From the NCBI GenBank assembly GCA_025360815.1, contig JANYBL010000074.1, positions 1-37,806 of the forward strand: DNA of 37,806 bases, in the 5' to 3' direction. The notes beneath the pieces are model-generated. The model was given only the letters and a program-made list of their open reading frames with translations, had not been told where the DNA came from and did no database searches. Source of the DNA: Burkholderiales bacterium. GTDB lineage: Bacteria > Pseudomonadota > Gammaproteobacteria > Burkholderiales > Usitatibacteraceae. The position numbers were made by a program, and so were the translations under genes. Of this stretch, positions 26,278-34,223 are shown piece after piece (position 1 is the first letter of the stretch; the number at the start of each line of letters is the position of its first letter).

Positions 26278-27199
26278 TGTTGCGCCGGGCCTCATTTAAC
26301 GCGTCGCAAACTTCCGCAACGCCATCAATAAATCGCGGCCCTTGACGCAAAATGTGATCGGCATTGATACCGTAGATTTGTTTATCTCTCGCCGCTTGGA
26401 TGCCCTCATAGCTGCTTCGTCGTGCTTCCACTTTGCCGGCCTGTTTCGCCGACTTTGGATACAAAATCACCTGCGGCTGCATCGCGACCATGGCTTCTCG
26501 TGATGGCGTAAAAACGAGGCTGGGCGCGGCTTTCCAAATATTTTCACCACCGCAAAGGGTAATCGCTTCACTAATGGCATGATCGCCGTTGATCGTCATT
26601 AGCGGCAATTCGCCAAGTTCAAAGAAGACGGAAATTTTGGGTTTATTGGCGTGGGATTTTTGTAACCCTAACGTGCGCGATTCAAACTGGTTGGCGGCTT
26701 TTTCTGCGCCTGCTGGACTGCCCGCGAGCTTGCCAATATCGCGCAACACCCGCGGCACATCGGCCATTTTTGCGACTTCTGCGGCGTAAACCGGGATACC
26801 CAAATCGCGCAAGCGTTGCAAATCTTTTTCGCGGTTGCCGCTCTTCCATGCCAGCACCAAATCGGGTTTGAGTGTCAGCAATAATTCAAACGAAACGCCG
26901 CTGAAATCAGCAACTTGTGGCAGCTTTTTCGCCTCAGGGGGGAAATCGCTGTATGCCGATACGGCAACCAGCGATGCGCCCGCCCCCGCTGCGTAAGCCA
27001 GTTCAACTAGTGACGGGGCGATGGCAATAATTCGCTTGGCGGGTGTCGTTAACGTGACCGTTTTGCCTGCATCATCGCGAACTGAAATCGCTGCCGGAAC
27101 ACCAGCATTGGCGGGCACTTCCGAACCATTTGCCGCCAAGAAGGCAGCCAATACTAGGGTTTTGCCAATTTCTCGCATGACGCGATGATTGCCGGTCAA
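26267..27199 (-). CDS. Periplasmic cobalamin-binding protein (BtuF-like, class III solute-binding protein)
   Basis: A 310-residue substrate-binding protein for an ABC importer, most like BtuF for vitamin B12. After a signal peptide (VLAAFLAANGSEVPANA) come the family patterns RIIAIAPSLVELAYAAGAG, VAVSAYSDFPPEAKKLPQV, LKPDLVLAWKSGN and ELGELPLMTINGDHAISEAITLCGGENIW. The assigned TTG start at 27199 overlaps the upstream stop as TTGA; the ATG at 27178 gives a more conventional signal peptide. No BtuC or BtuD permease genes are adjacent, so its partners must lie elsewhere. It is third in a run with two DAHP synthases. A heme or siderophore ligand is the main alternative. Confidence 0.85.
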   Translation of the reverse strand: MTGNHRVMREIGKTLVLAAFLAANGSEVPANAGVPAAISVRDDAGKTVTLTTPAKRIIAIAPSLVELAYAAGAGASLVAVSAYSDFPPEAKKLPQVADFSGVSFELLLTLKPDLVLAWKSGNREKDLQRLRDLGIPVYAAEVAKMADVPRVLRDIGKLAGSPAGAEKAANQFESRTLGLQKSHANKPKISVFFELGELPLMTINGDHAISEAITLCGGENIWKAAPSLVFTPSREAMVAMQPQVILYPKSAKQAGKVEARRSSYEGIQAARDKQIYGINADHILRQGPRFIDGVAEVCDALNEARRNIKN

Positions 27200-28164
27200 G
27201 CCGGGGCCTGCGCTTGCAGCGGTGCTTTTGTCGTCGCTTGGCTAGTAGCGCGCTCGTTTGCTTGATTGGCCACTTTTTTCGCCAACACCAGCCGCTTCAA
27301 ATAAGCCTCCCGCGCAATGGCGACATCTTCTAAAAAGTATGGCAGTTCTTCCAAGGTAATCGCCTGCGCCGCATCGACCAGCGCCTTTTTCGGCGCAGGA
27401 TGCATATCGACGAGCAGCATATTCGCGCCCGCAATCACGCCCTGCACGGCGACGTGAAAAATATCCAAAATCCCGTCCGGTGATGCGCCGCGAGCGCCAA
27501 CGGAATGTGACGGATCGACACAAACGGGCATGCGCGTCAGGCGATGCACCACCGGTACATGACCAAAATCGATCAAATTGCGATGCGGATCGCCAAAATT
27601 GGTTTTCATGCCGCGCAGTCCGAAAACGATTTTTGTATTGCCTTCAGATGCGCAATATTCAGCTGCCATCAGTGATTCATCGAGCGTAATACCAAAGCCG
27701 CGTTTTAGCAAAATCGGGTACGCATGTTGCCGCCCGACGGCTTTGAGTAGTTCAAAATTTTGCGTGTTGCGCGTGCCGATTTGCAACATCGCACCGGTCG
27801 CATTGCCGCTCTGGCGCATCGCGTCGTTGATTTCATCTATATGGGATTCACGCGTGACTTCCATCGAAATCACTTTGATACCGTATTTGCCCGCCAGCTC
27901 GAAAACCCACGGCAAACACTCGCGTCCCATGCCTTGAAACGAATACGGGCTAGAACGGGGCTTATACGCCCCCATTCGGGCACAAACTTGGCCATGCTCT
28001 TTTAAACATGCAAAGGTTTGCTCGACATATTCCTTGGTATCAACCGCGTTCAAACCGGCGAAAGTATGGAGATTGTCCTGACTGAAGGTTACGCCGTTAT
28101 AGCTGAAGGCGGTGTTGTGCTCGGACGCTTGATGGCGGCCGAGAATGCGTAGTTCAATTGCCAT
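27196..28164 (-). CDS. DAHP synthase, AroA(G)/type I-beta-like (3-deoxy-7-phosphoheptulonate synthase)
   Basis: A 322-residue TIM-barrel aldolase of the DAHP/KDO8P synthase family. The signature ARMGAYKPRSSPYSFQGMG is characteristic of I-beta DAHP synthases (Bacillus AroA type). LLKRGFGITLDESLMAAEYC and PVCVDPSHSVGARG carry further phosphate- and metal-site residues. It would join phosphoenolpyruvate and erythrose 4-phosphate at the first shikimate step. No fused chorismate mutase or ACT domain is seen, but a polar Ala/Gln/Thr tail of about 25 residues is present. It lies 51 bp after aroG, an unrelated-subclass enzyme for the same reaction. A different 3-deoxy-keto-acid product is possible and would need testing. 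Confidence 0.8.
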   Translation of the reverse strand: MAIELRILGRHQASEHNTAFSYNGVTFSQDNLHTFAGLNAVDTKEYVEQTFACLKEHGQVCARMGAYKPRSSPYSFQGMGRECLPWVFELAGKYGIKVISMEVTRESHIDEINDAMRQSGNATGAMLQIGTRNTQNFELLKAVGRQHAYPILLKRGFGITLDESLMAAEYCASEGNTKIVFGLRGMKTNFGDPHRNLIDFGHVPVVHRLTRMPVCVDPSHSVGARGASPDGILDIFHVAVQGVIAGANMLLVDMHPAPKKALVDAAQAITLEELPYFLEDVAIAREAYLKRLVLAKKVANQANERATSQATTKAPLQAQAPA

Positions 28165-28215
28165 TATGTTCGCTCGTATTCATCGTTGTTTGTGGTTAGC
28201 GGTTGTTCGCTGTCG

Positions 28216-29361
28216 CTATTCGGTGGCGGAGTGAATGGCTAACCGACGCGCCCGAACCGAGGCCGCCAAGCCGTTCAACAGCGTTTCGGTGTCGGCCCAA
28301 TTGATGCAAGCGTCTGTTACTGAAACGCCATATTCCGACGCTTTTCCATTCGCGATATCTTGGCGGCCCGCATTAATGTGACTCTCGACCATTACGCCTA
28401 TAATGCGCGGATCGCCCTTTGCCAATTGCACCCCAACATCAGCACCGACTTCCATCTGACGCTGATATTGTTTGCTTGAGTTGGCATGTGAAAAATCGAC
28501 CATCACGCGTGGCGCCAAGCCCGCCGACGCCAACTCCTTGCAGGTCGCATCTACGCTGGCAGCATCATAATTCGGTGTTTTTCCGCCGCGTAAAATGACG
28601 TGACAATCTTCATTACCAGCCGTCGAGACAATTGCTGAATGTCCCTGCTTGGTAACGGATAAAAAGTGGTGCGGCGCGGCGGCAGCTTTCATCGCGTCGA
28701 CTGCGATTTTGATATTGCCATCGGTGCCGTTTTTAAAGCCGACCGGGCATGACAATCCAGAGGCCAGCTGGCGGTGCGATTGGCTCTCGGTCGTGCGTGC
28801 GCCAATCGCCCCCCAGGCGATAAGGTCGGCAAAATACTGCGGCGAAATCAGATCAAGATATTCGGTGGCCGCGGCCAAGCCCAGTTCATTAATCGCCAGC
28901 AATAATTTGCGGGAAACGCGCAGCCCCTTGTTGATGTCGTAGCTTTCGTTCATATCTGGATCGTTAATAAAGCCCTTCCAGCCAACCGTGGTACGCGGCT
29001 TTTCAAAATAAACCCGCATCACGATCGTAAGATCAGGCTCTAGTGTGAGCCTGAGCGCCTGCAAGCGCTTGGCGTAATCCAACGCGGTGTCGTAGTCATG
29101 AATCGAGCACGGACCAACGATGACCAGCAATCGATCATCACCACCGTGCATAATCCGATGAATTTCATCTCGTGCGCGATAGACGGTGGCCGATGCTTTT
29201 TCGGTGCACGGAAACTCACGCATCAGATCACCGGGCGGCGCTAGTTCCTTAATTTCTTTGATGCGTAAATCGTCGGTGTTGTAGCGCATGGTTTCATCCT
29301 GGATTTGATGATGATCAGGGTCGTTGTTAACGACTTTAAGTTTCACAGTGACGGGAGACAT
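28216..29361 (-). CDS. aroG: DAHP synthase, AroG/AroF/AroH type (I-alpha)
   Basis: The first enzyme of aromatic amino-acid synthesis, 381 residues and colinear with E. coli AroG. Visible features are the metal-binding Cys in LVIVGPCSIHD, the substrate loop EKPRTTVGWKGFINDP, SVTKQGHSAIVSTAGNEDCHVILRGG, and VMVDFSHANSSKQ. The N-terminal arm (RYNTDDLRIKEIKELAPP), which in this family forms the feedback site, is present; which amino acid inhibits it cannot be read here. The start is ATG at 29361. About 64 bp upstream lie a strong intrinsic terminator and before it an aromatic-rich leader ORF, so expression is probably controlled by attenuation. Confidence 0.95.
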   Translation of the reverse strand: MSPVTVKLKVVNNDPDHHQIQDETMRYNTDDLRIKEIKELAPPGDLMREFPCTEKASATVYRARDEIHRIMHGGDDRLLVIVGPCSIHDYDTALDYAKRLQALRLTLEPDLTIVMRVYFEKPRTTVGWKGFINDPDMNESYDINKGLRVSRKLLLAINELGLAAATEYLDLISPQYFADLIAWGAIGARTTESQSHRQLASGLSCPVGFKNGTDGNIKIAVDAMKAAAAPHHFLSVTKQGHSAIVSTAGNEDCHVILRGGKTPNYDAASVDATCKELASAGLAPRVMVDFSHANSSKQYQRQMEVGADVGVQLAKGDPRIIGVMVESHINAGRQDIANGKASEYGVSVTDACINWADTETLLNGLAASVRARRLAIHSATE

Positions 29362-29430
29362 TATTGCATTCCTGGTGGGCTAACAATTTGAAATCGGAAT
29401 TTGCAGAAAAGTTGAAACAAAACACAAAAA

Positions 29431-29460
29431 AAACCGCCGGACTGTTTAGCCCGGCGGTTT
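29431..29460 (-). terminator. Intrinsic terminator in the aroG leader (attenuator)
   Basis: On the minus strand, a perfect 10-bp stem AAACCGCCGG/CCGGCGGTTT with a 10-nt loop is followed by a run of eight T. It lies after the leader ORF stop at 29483 and before the aroG start at 29361, so it would end transcription ahead of aroG unless the hairpin is prevented. The leader segment TTAGGCGG (complement of 29508-29515) can pair with CCGCC in the 5' arm plus CTAA in the loop, a candidate antiterminator. Confidence 0.85.
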
Positions 29461-29482
29461 TGGATTTGGTTTGAAACGCTTT

Positions 29483-29560
29483 TTACGCTTGCGTACAACC
29501 CTTCCAGCCGCCTAAGCTCGGAAAGAATGTATACCAAAAATAAAATGCAAAAATCATCAT
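29483..29560 (-). CDS. Aromatic-rich leader peptide of aroG (25 aa)
   Basis: A 25-codon ORF beginning with two Met codons contains FAFYFWYTFF at residues 4-13 and a further Trp at 19, so 9 of 25 residues are Phe, Tyr or Trp. Its stop is 22 nt before a strong intrinsic terminator, which in turn precedes aroG. This is the architecture of amino-acid biosynthetic attenuators such as those of trp and pheA: ribosome stalling at aromatic codons would favour an antiterminator. A small hairpin CCgAGC/GCTGG overlaps the codons just after the aromatic run and holds the candidate antiterminator segment in its loop. No clear Shine-Dalgarno is visible, and either Met may start the peptide. The frame is open further upstream into msrB. 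Confidence 0.75.
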   Translation of the reverse strand: MMIFAFYFWYTFFPSLGGWKGCTQA

Positions 29561-29633
29561 GTATTGATAGTAACAGGGGTTTTCAGGAATTGTCCAGCCT
29601 GAATACTTTTTTCGACGACATTTAGCTATGAGA

Positions 29634-30206
29634 TCAAGCGACGGAAGGTTTAAAAACCAATGCCGCTCCATTATTACACCAGCGTTGCCCGGTCGGTTGT
29701 GGTCCGTCAGTAAACATATGCCCGTGATGGCCGCCACATTTGGCGCAATGGTATTCGGTACGCGGGTAGATCAATTTAAAATCGCGTTTTTTATCAAAAG
29801 CGCCTGGCAAGGTGGTGTAGAAACTGGGCCAGCCCGTGCCGCTTTCAAATTTCATTTCTGAGGTATAAACCGGCAAATCGCAGCCCGCGCAGTGAAACAC
29901 GCCTTTACGTTTTTCATCGCCGTGCGGGCTGGAATTCGGGCGCTCGGTGCCTTCGTCACGCAGCACGTTAAACTGGGCAGAAGTTAGGCGTTTTTTCCAT
30001 TCCGCCTCGGATAATTCTAATTTTTCGATTTTGGTCATCGGAGCACTCGCTTGTTTAAGGGCAATCTTGACATTTTCAGTCTTTGGATCAGCTGGTGGTT
30101 TTTGTGCCATCGCGGTCTTTGGCTGGGTAGCCATCCCCGCGATGCCCGCCACGCCAGCCGCGCCGGCCGCACCAAATAATATTGATAAAAAATTTCTACG
30201 TTTCAT
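29634..30206 (-). CDS. msrB: Peptide-methionine (R)-S-oxide reductase MsrB, Tat-exported
   Basis: MsrB reduces the R-epimer of methionine sulfoxide in oxidised proteins. Residues 60-190 are the full catalytic domain: TERPNSSPHGDEKRKGVFHC, zinc cysteines C106/C109 (CAGC) and C154/C157 (CAKC), GTGWPSF, HHGHMFTDGP, and the catalytic Cys177 in QRWCNNGAALVF. It is preceded by a twin-arginine leader (KRRNFLS) with an Ala/Gly-rich hydrophobic stretch ending near TAMAQ. That predicts folded export by the Tat system and a periplasmic repair role. The start at 30206 has GGAG five bases upstream. No msrA or electron-donor gene is adjacent. Confidence 0.94.
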   Translation of the reverse strand: MKRRNFLSILFGAAGAAGVAGIAGMATQPKTAMAQKPPADPKTENVKIALKQASAPMTKIEKLELSEAEWKKRLTSAQFNVLRDEGTERPNSSPHGDEKRKGVFHCAGCDLPVYTSEMKFESGTGWPSFYTTLPGAFDKKRDFKLIYPRTEYHCAKCGGHHGHMFTDGPQPTGQRWCNNGAALVFKPSVA

Positions 30207-30392
30207 TGGAACTCCATATTGAGAAACACATTCCGGTACGAGAATAGATGCGGCCGATTAAAAATTAAATGGCGCCTTCCAGAAATCAGTCGCATGGTTT
30301 GGCAAAGGCTTACAACTAGGTGTGTTACGGTCCTGCAACACAATTGGTTTCAACATTTTAATTGCCGTCAATTCACAGCGTAAACTAATCAT

Positions 30393-30926
30393 ATGATTAT
30401 TCTCGAAACACCGCGCCTTAGGTTACGCACCTTCAATACCGACGATGCGGCATTTTTTATGGCACTCGTCAACGATCCCGCGTGGGAGCGCTTCATCGGC
30501 AAACGCAATCTAACAAATCTCGATGACAGCCGGACCGCTATTTTGAACGGACCAATGGCAATGTACGCGCGTTACGGCTTTTGTTTATATGTCGCTGAAC
30601 TTAAGTCTGATGACACGGCTGTTGGTATTTGCGGCCTGATTAAACGTGAGCAGTTGATCGATGTGGATTTGGGGTTTGCATTTTTAGAGCGCTATCGAGG
30701 CCATGGCTATGCGAGAGAGGCCGCAAGCGCCACGACGGAATATGCCGAAAAAACGCAAGGCTTGAAACGGATTGTTGCCATCACATCGCTCGATAATGAA
30801 AGCTCGATTTCTCTCCTGGAGAAAGTCGGCTTTAAGTTTGAAAAACTAATGTCGTTCAATGCCGAAGCTCCCGAAATAATCGATACAAAACTGTTTTCTT
30901 GTGAATTTGAAGAAGGAATCAAATAA
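30393..30926 (+). CDS. GNAT family N-acetyltransferase (RimJ/RimL-like)
   Basis: A 177-residue acetyl-CoA-dependent acetyltransferase. ETPRLRLRTFNTDDAAFFMAL at the N-terminus and the acetyl-CoA pyrophosphate loop RGHGYA (102-107) are typical of the RimJ/RimL-type GNAT group. LDNESSISLLEKVGFKFE is the conserved closing segment. Members acetylate protein N-termini or small molecules, and the substrate cannot be inferred. The ATG at 30393 has a weak ribosome site. The stop overlaps the next start as TAATG, so the following gene is probably translationally coupled. Confidence 0.9.
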   Translation: MIILETPRLRLRTFNTDDAAFFMALVNDPAWERFIGKRNLTNLDDSRTAILNGPMAMYARYGFCLYVAELKSDDTAVGICGLIKREQLIDVDLGFAFLERYRGHGYAREAASATTEYAEKTQGLKRIVAITSLDNESSISLLEKVGFKFEKLMSFNAEAPEIIDTKLFSCEFEEGIK

Positions 30927-31480
30927 TGAGGTCATGTTTGTGGATTTTCTGCACGTTGCTAATACTGATTTGGTCAGCCCCTTTGCTGGCGCAACCGGCT
31001 GCGACCGTCGCTCCCCCTGCAGCTACCCCCACAACCTCACCTAGTCGTCCTGAACCCAGTCCGCCTGAACCCAGCAAAGGGATCGGCTACGCGACGCCGC
31101 AAGCGGCGCTGGACGCGCTGCGCAAACGCACCGATGTGGAAATCGGCGTACAAAGAAAGTGGTTGGTGATTCGCGACAATCCTAATAAAGCGATTTGGAC
31201 ATTCGCACCGCCAGATCATCCTGCCTATCCCACCGTGATCAAGCGCATGGTTTCCAGCAAGGACGGGAACGAGAAAATGGAAACCAGCGCGCTGTGTCAA
31301 GCCAAGCGCGAGGCCTGCGACGCCATGATGAAAGACGTGCGGGCGATGGACGAAAAAATGCGCGCAACACTGCAAAAGACCATGCCTAAAAAACTAGCTG
31401 GTGAGGCTGGGTCTGATCAACCGCAGCCCACCTCGCCACAAACACCCTTGGCTGCGCCACCAAAGTCTGCGGGGCAGTAG
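30926..31480 (+). CDS. Exported protein of unknown function
   Basis: A 184-residue protein with a signal peptide (about 1-22, ending PLLAQ), a Pro/Ala/Thr/Ser-rich linker (23-50), and a compact central region of about 100 residues. That region contains GIGYATPQAALDALRKRTDVE, WLVIRDNPNKAIWTFAPPDHPAYP and VKRMV, a two-cysteine stretch (LCQAKREAC) and a charged helix; a Pro/Gln-rich tail follows. I do not recognise a named domain. It is probably periplasmic. Its start shares one base with the acetyltransferase stop. The linker is encoded in part by a 15-bp imperfect repeat at about 31049-31075. Confidence 0.75.
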   Translation: MRSCLWIFCTLLILIWSAPLLAQPAATVAPPAATPTTSPSRPEPSPPEPSKGIGYATPQAALDALRKRTDVEIGVQRKWLVIRDNPNKAIWTFAPPDHPAYPTVIKRMVSSKDGNEKMETSALCQAKREACDAMMKDVRAMDEKMRATLQKTMPKKLAGEAGSDQPQPTSPQTPLAAPPKSAGQ

Positions 31481-31527
31481 ACGATGCACCGACCCTGCAA
31501 TTTGCCCAGCATTTATAACGCTTCCCG

Positions 31528-32430
31528 ATGAAGAAAAGCCCCCCAATTGCGACGACGGCAGCTCCGGTAGCCGCAAAAAAATCGCCGCCGCCACTCGCCT
31601 ATGATGTGCGCCCCGGACAGTCGATTGAATTACTGAAAGAGCTGCATATCCTGACCCGCGAGGGGAAGATGAACCAGGACAGCCAGCGCAAGCTAAAGCA
31701 GGTTTATCACTTGTTTCAGTTTATCGAGCCGCTGCTAAAAGAAGTTCAGGCGACCCAGGCAAAGAGTGGATCACAAAAATACGGTATTCAGCTTGTCGAC
31801 CATGGTGCGGGGAAGTCATATTTAGGGTTTATTTTGTATGATTTGTTTTTCAAAACGCTGAGCGATGAAAGTCACATTTTCGGCATCGAAACCCGCGACG
31901 AACTGGTCAAAAAATCACAAGTATTAGCCCAAAAGCTCGCTTTCCAGCGCATGACGTTTTTAAATTTATCCGTTGCTGATTCGATTACATCGTCATTTCT
32001 GCCAACCAATATCGATATTGTCACTGCGCTCCATGCCTGCAACACCGCCACCGACGATGCCATCCGATTTGCACTGCATAAGCAAGCCAAATACATGGTG
32101 CTGGTGCCCTGCTGCCAGGCCGAGGTTGCGTCTATTTTTAATAAAAACAAAGGCGCATCATTAGCCAACAATGCGCTGACCGAGATTTGGCGGCATCCGC
32201 TGCACACCCGCGAATTCGGTAGCCAAATCACGAACGTCCTGCGCTGTCTGCAATTAGAATCACATGGCTACCAAGTCAAAGTAACCGAACTCGTCGGCTG
32301 GGAGCATTCGATGAAAAACGAATTGATCATCGCCACCTACAAAAATTTGCCGCGCACGCGGCCTCAGGAGCGGCTTGCCGAGGTGTTGGAGACGCTGGGG
32401 TTGGGGGAAATGCGGGAGCGATTTTCGTAG
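31528..32430 (+). CDS. SAM-dependent methyltransferase (METTL25/TRM13-like, Methyltransf_32 type)
   Basis: A 300-residue protein with a class I methyltransferase core. Motif I reads LVDHGAGKSYLGFILYD (from residue 89), followed by FGIETRDELV for motif II. ALHACNTATDDAI and VLVPCCQAEV are the patterns shared by the METTL25/TRM13-related family. The first 25 residues are Lys/Pro/Ala-rich and probably disordered. Eukaryotic relatives include tRNA 2'-O-methyltransferases, but bacterial members are poorly characterised and the substrate here is unknown. The ATG at 31528 has no strong ribosome site; the gene follows the exported-protein gene by 47 bp. Confidence 0.82.
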   Translation: MKKSPPIATTAAPVAAKKSPPPLAYDVRPGQSIELLKELHILTREGKMNQDSQRKLKQVYHLFQFIEPLLKEVQATQAKSGSQKYGIQLVDHGAGKSYLGFILYDLFFKTLSDESHIFGIETRDELVKKSQVLAQKLAFQRMTFLNLSVADSITSSFLPTNIDIVTALHACNTATDDAIRFALHKQAKYMVLVPCCQAEVASIFNKNKGASLANNALTEIWRHPLHTREFGSQITNVLRCLQLESHGYQVKVTELVGWEHSMKNELIIATYKNLPRTRPQERLAEVLETLGLGEMRERFS

Positions 32431-32877
32431 TACCTTGTAGTCAAATCCGCTAAGCCAATATGCCCTAAAAGCCTCGCTGAGACTGCCTTTCGATAAAATT
32501 GTGCCGATCCTACCCACCATATGATCGGTAAATTGTGCCACTCGTTTAGGTGCGTCATCGGCGCATAATTTCAATTTTCTTAACGTGGTGTTTTCGTCGT
32601 TTTAGCAATCTACGAAGCCTTGTATGTATGTGAGGCGACCATCACGGGCAAACTGAACGATGCGGTCAAATTTTGATTCACTATCTGCGCACGCATCCCA
32701 ATCAGTGCAGAACTTCCCACGCACGGTGTCCAGTACCGACAGCGTTCGCAATGATTCAAAGCCCATTCATCAGGCGAATTTTCTGGCGATTTCTGGCGAT
32801 AAATCGCTGTTCACTTTAGTTATCCAACGGGCATGACAAATTTTAAAATAGTTGTCGGATTCGATTGTATCGCTACT
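32431..32877. other. Intergenic region with an uncertain 54-codon ORF
   Basis: This 447-bp stretch lies between two convergent genes. The minus strand at 32602-32766 holds a 54-codon frame (MGFESLRTLSVLDTVRGKFC at its start, FARDGRLTYIQGFVDC at its end) that reads like a protein C-terminus but has no ribosome site and follows two stop codons. It may be a gene remnant. An exact 10-bp duplication lies just outside it. No RNA gene or strong terminator was seen. Confidence 0.45.
32781..32800. repeat. Exact 10-bp tandem duplication (ttctggcgat x2)
   Basis: Two adjacent identical copies of ttctggcgat lie in non-coding sequence upstream of the small minus-strand ORF remnant. Same class as the other 10-11 bp duplications in the window. 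Confidence 0.9.
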
Positions 32878-34116
32878 TTATTTTGCGCCCCCCACCTTCG
32901 TGACCCCCCGCAAAACCATCCCTTCAATCGCTTCATCCCCATACCCCAACTCCCGCAAAATCTCTCGTGAATGCTCACCTAAATGCGCGGGTAACGAGCG
33001 GATTGATGGCGGGGTTTCGCTCCATTCGCCGATGGGTGACGTCGCTCTAATCCGGCCTTCGGTGGGATGGTCGAATTCGGGCAGGAAACCGGTGGCCTGC
33101 AGGTGTTCGTCTTCTAACAATGAATCAATCGAGTGCATGGTGGCAACGGGAATGTCCGCTTTTTCTAGCAGCGCCCGCCAAAAGGCGGTGGTGTTGGATT
33201 GAATCGTGGCGGCGACAAATTCATAGACCTCATTGATGTTGGCGGCGCGGGCGGAATGGTCTTTGAAACATGCGTCTGTTTTTAAATCAGCACGGCCGAT
33301 AGCGTCAAAAAACGCGCCCCAATGCTTATCGTTATAGATTAAAACACACAAAAATCCATCCGAGGTTTGATATGGCCTCCGATGCGGCGCGATCAGCCGC
33401 GCATACGCCGTTTCCCCCAGCGGCGGCTCGAAGGTTTTACCACCCATGTGATCGCCCAAAACGAACTGCGAAAGCGCTTCAAACATGGTAACTTCGATGG
33501 CCTGGCCGATACCGGTTCGCTCGCGGTGAAACAAGGCGGCTAACACAGCGTTCACCGCGTGCAAACCGACACTTCTATCGCCGATTGTCACGGGCGCATA
33601 GCGCGGCAGTCGGCCGGTTTGGCGTTGTGACAATGAGGGAATGCCAGTGATGCCTTGGATAAGATCGTCGTAGGCGGGGCGTCCTGCATAGGGGCCTTTT
33701 TCGGCGTAACCAAATGCACCAATGTAGATGATCTTAGGGTTAACTGCCCTGACAGCCTCATAGCTCAAGCCTAGCCGCGCCATGGATTGCGGGCGGACGT
33801 TGTAGACGAGCACGTCAGATTGCGCAGCGAGCTTTAAACAGGCTTCAAGCCCTTCGGCTTGCTTTAAATCGAGCACGATTGAGCGTTTATTTCGATTCAA
33901 ATGGAGATGTATATGCCCCATGCCTGGCGAAACCATCGGCCCGACCCACCGCATATTGTCGCCATCGCGGGTTTCGACTTTAATCACGTCAGCCCCCATA
34001 TCACCGAGGAGTTGCGTGCAATAGGGTCCCATAATGACTGACGTCAGATCAAGGACATTTATACCGGCGAGTGCGCCTTTGTTTTCAGTGGTGAGTGTGG
34101 CGGTTGGATTTGGCAT
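32878..34116 (-). CDS. Class III CoA-transferase (CaiB/BaiF family)
   Basis: A 412-residue family III CoA-transferase, which moves CoA between carboxylic acids through enzyme-bound anhydrides. Typical features are LAGINVLDLTSVIMGPYCTQ and LLGDMGADVIKVE at the N-terminus, LHLNRNKRSIVLDLK, and the catalytic-Asp segment GRPAYDDLIQGITG (Asp150 is the likely nucleophile). The closing LPAHLGEHSREIL is the usual end of the family. Substrates vary widely (formyl, carnitine, succinyl, alpha-methylacyl and others) and no adjacent catabolic genes narrow the choice. It follows relA on the same strand after about 107 bp. Confidence 0.92.
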   Translation of the reverse strand: MPNPTATLTTENKGALAGINVLDLTSVIMGPYCTQLLGDMGADVIKVETRDGDNMRWVGPMVSPGMGHIHLHLNRNKRSIVLDLKQAEGLEACLKLAAQSDVLVYNVRPQSMARLGLSYEAVRAVNPKIIYIGAFGYAEKGPYAGRPAYDDLIQGITGIPSLSQRQTGRLPRYAPVTIGDRSVGLHAVNAVLAALFHRERTGIGQAIEVTMFEALSQFVLGDHMGGKTFEPPLGETAYARLIAPHRRPYQTSDGFLCVLIYNDKHWGAFFDAIGRADLKTDACFKDHSARAANINEVYEFVAATIQSNTTAFWRALLEKADIPVATMHSIDSLLEDEHLQATGFLPEFDHPTEGRIRATSPIGEWSETPPSIRSLPAHLGEHSREILRELGYGDEAIEGMVLRGVTKVGGAK

Positions 34117-34223
34117 TTATAGTCCGTCGTTATTTTTTGAATCATGTGATTGAAAGGCCCTCTCTTACCCAAGCCTGTCGGCTACCCGCCGCCTCAGACT
34201 GCAGCCTTGGGAGAAAGAAGCGC

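Noticed and set aside
32602-32766. A 54-codon minus-strand ORF as a real small gene
   Set aside because: There is no ribosome site and it directly follows two stop codons; kept only as a possible remnant in the intergenic entry.
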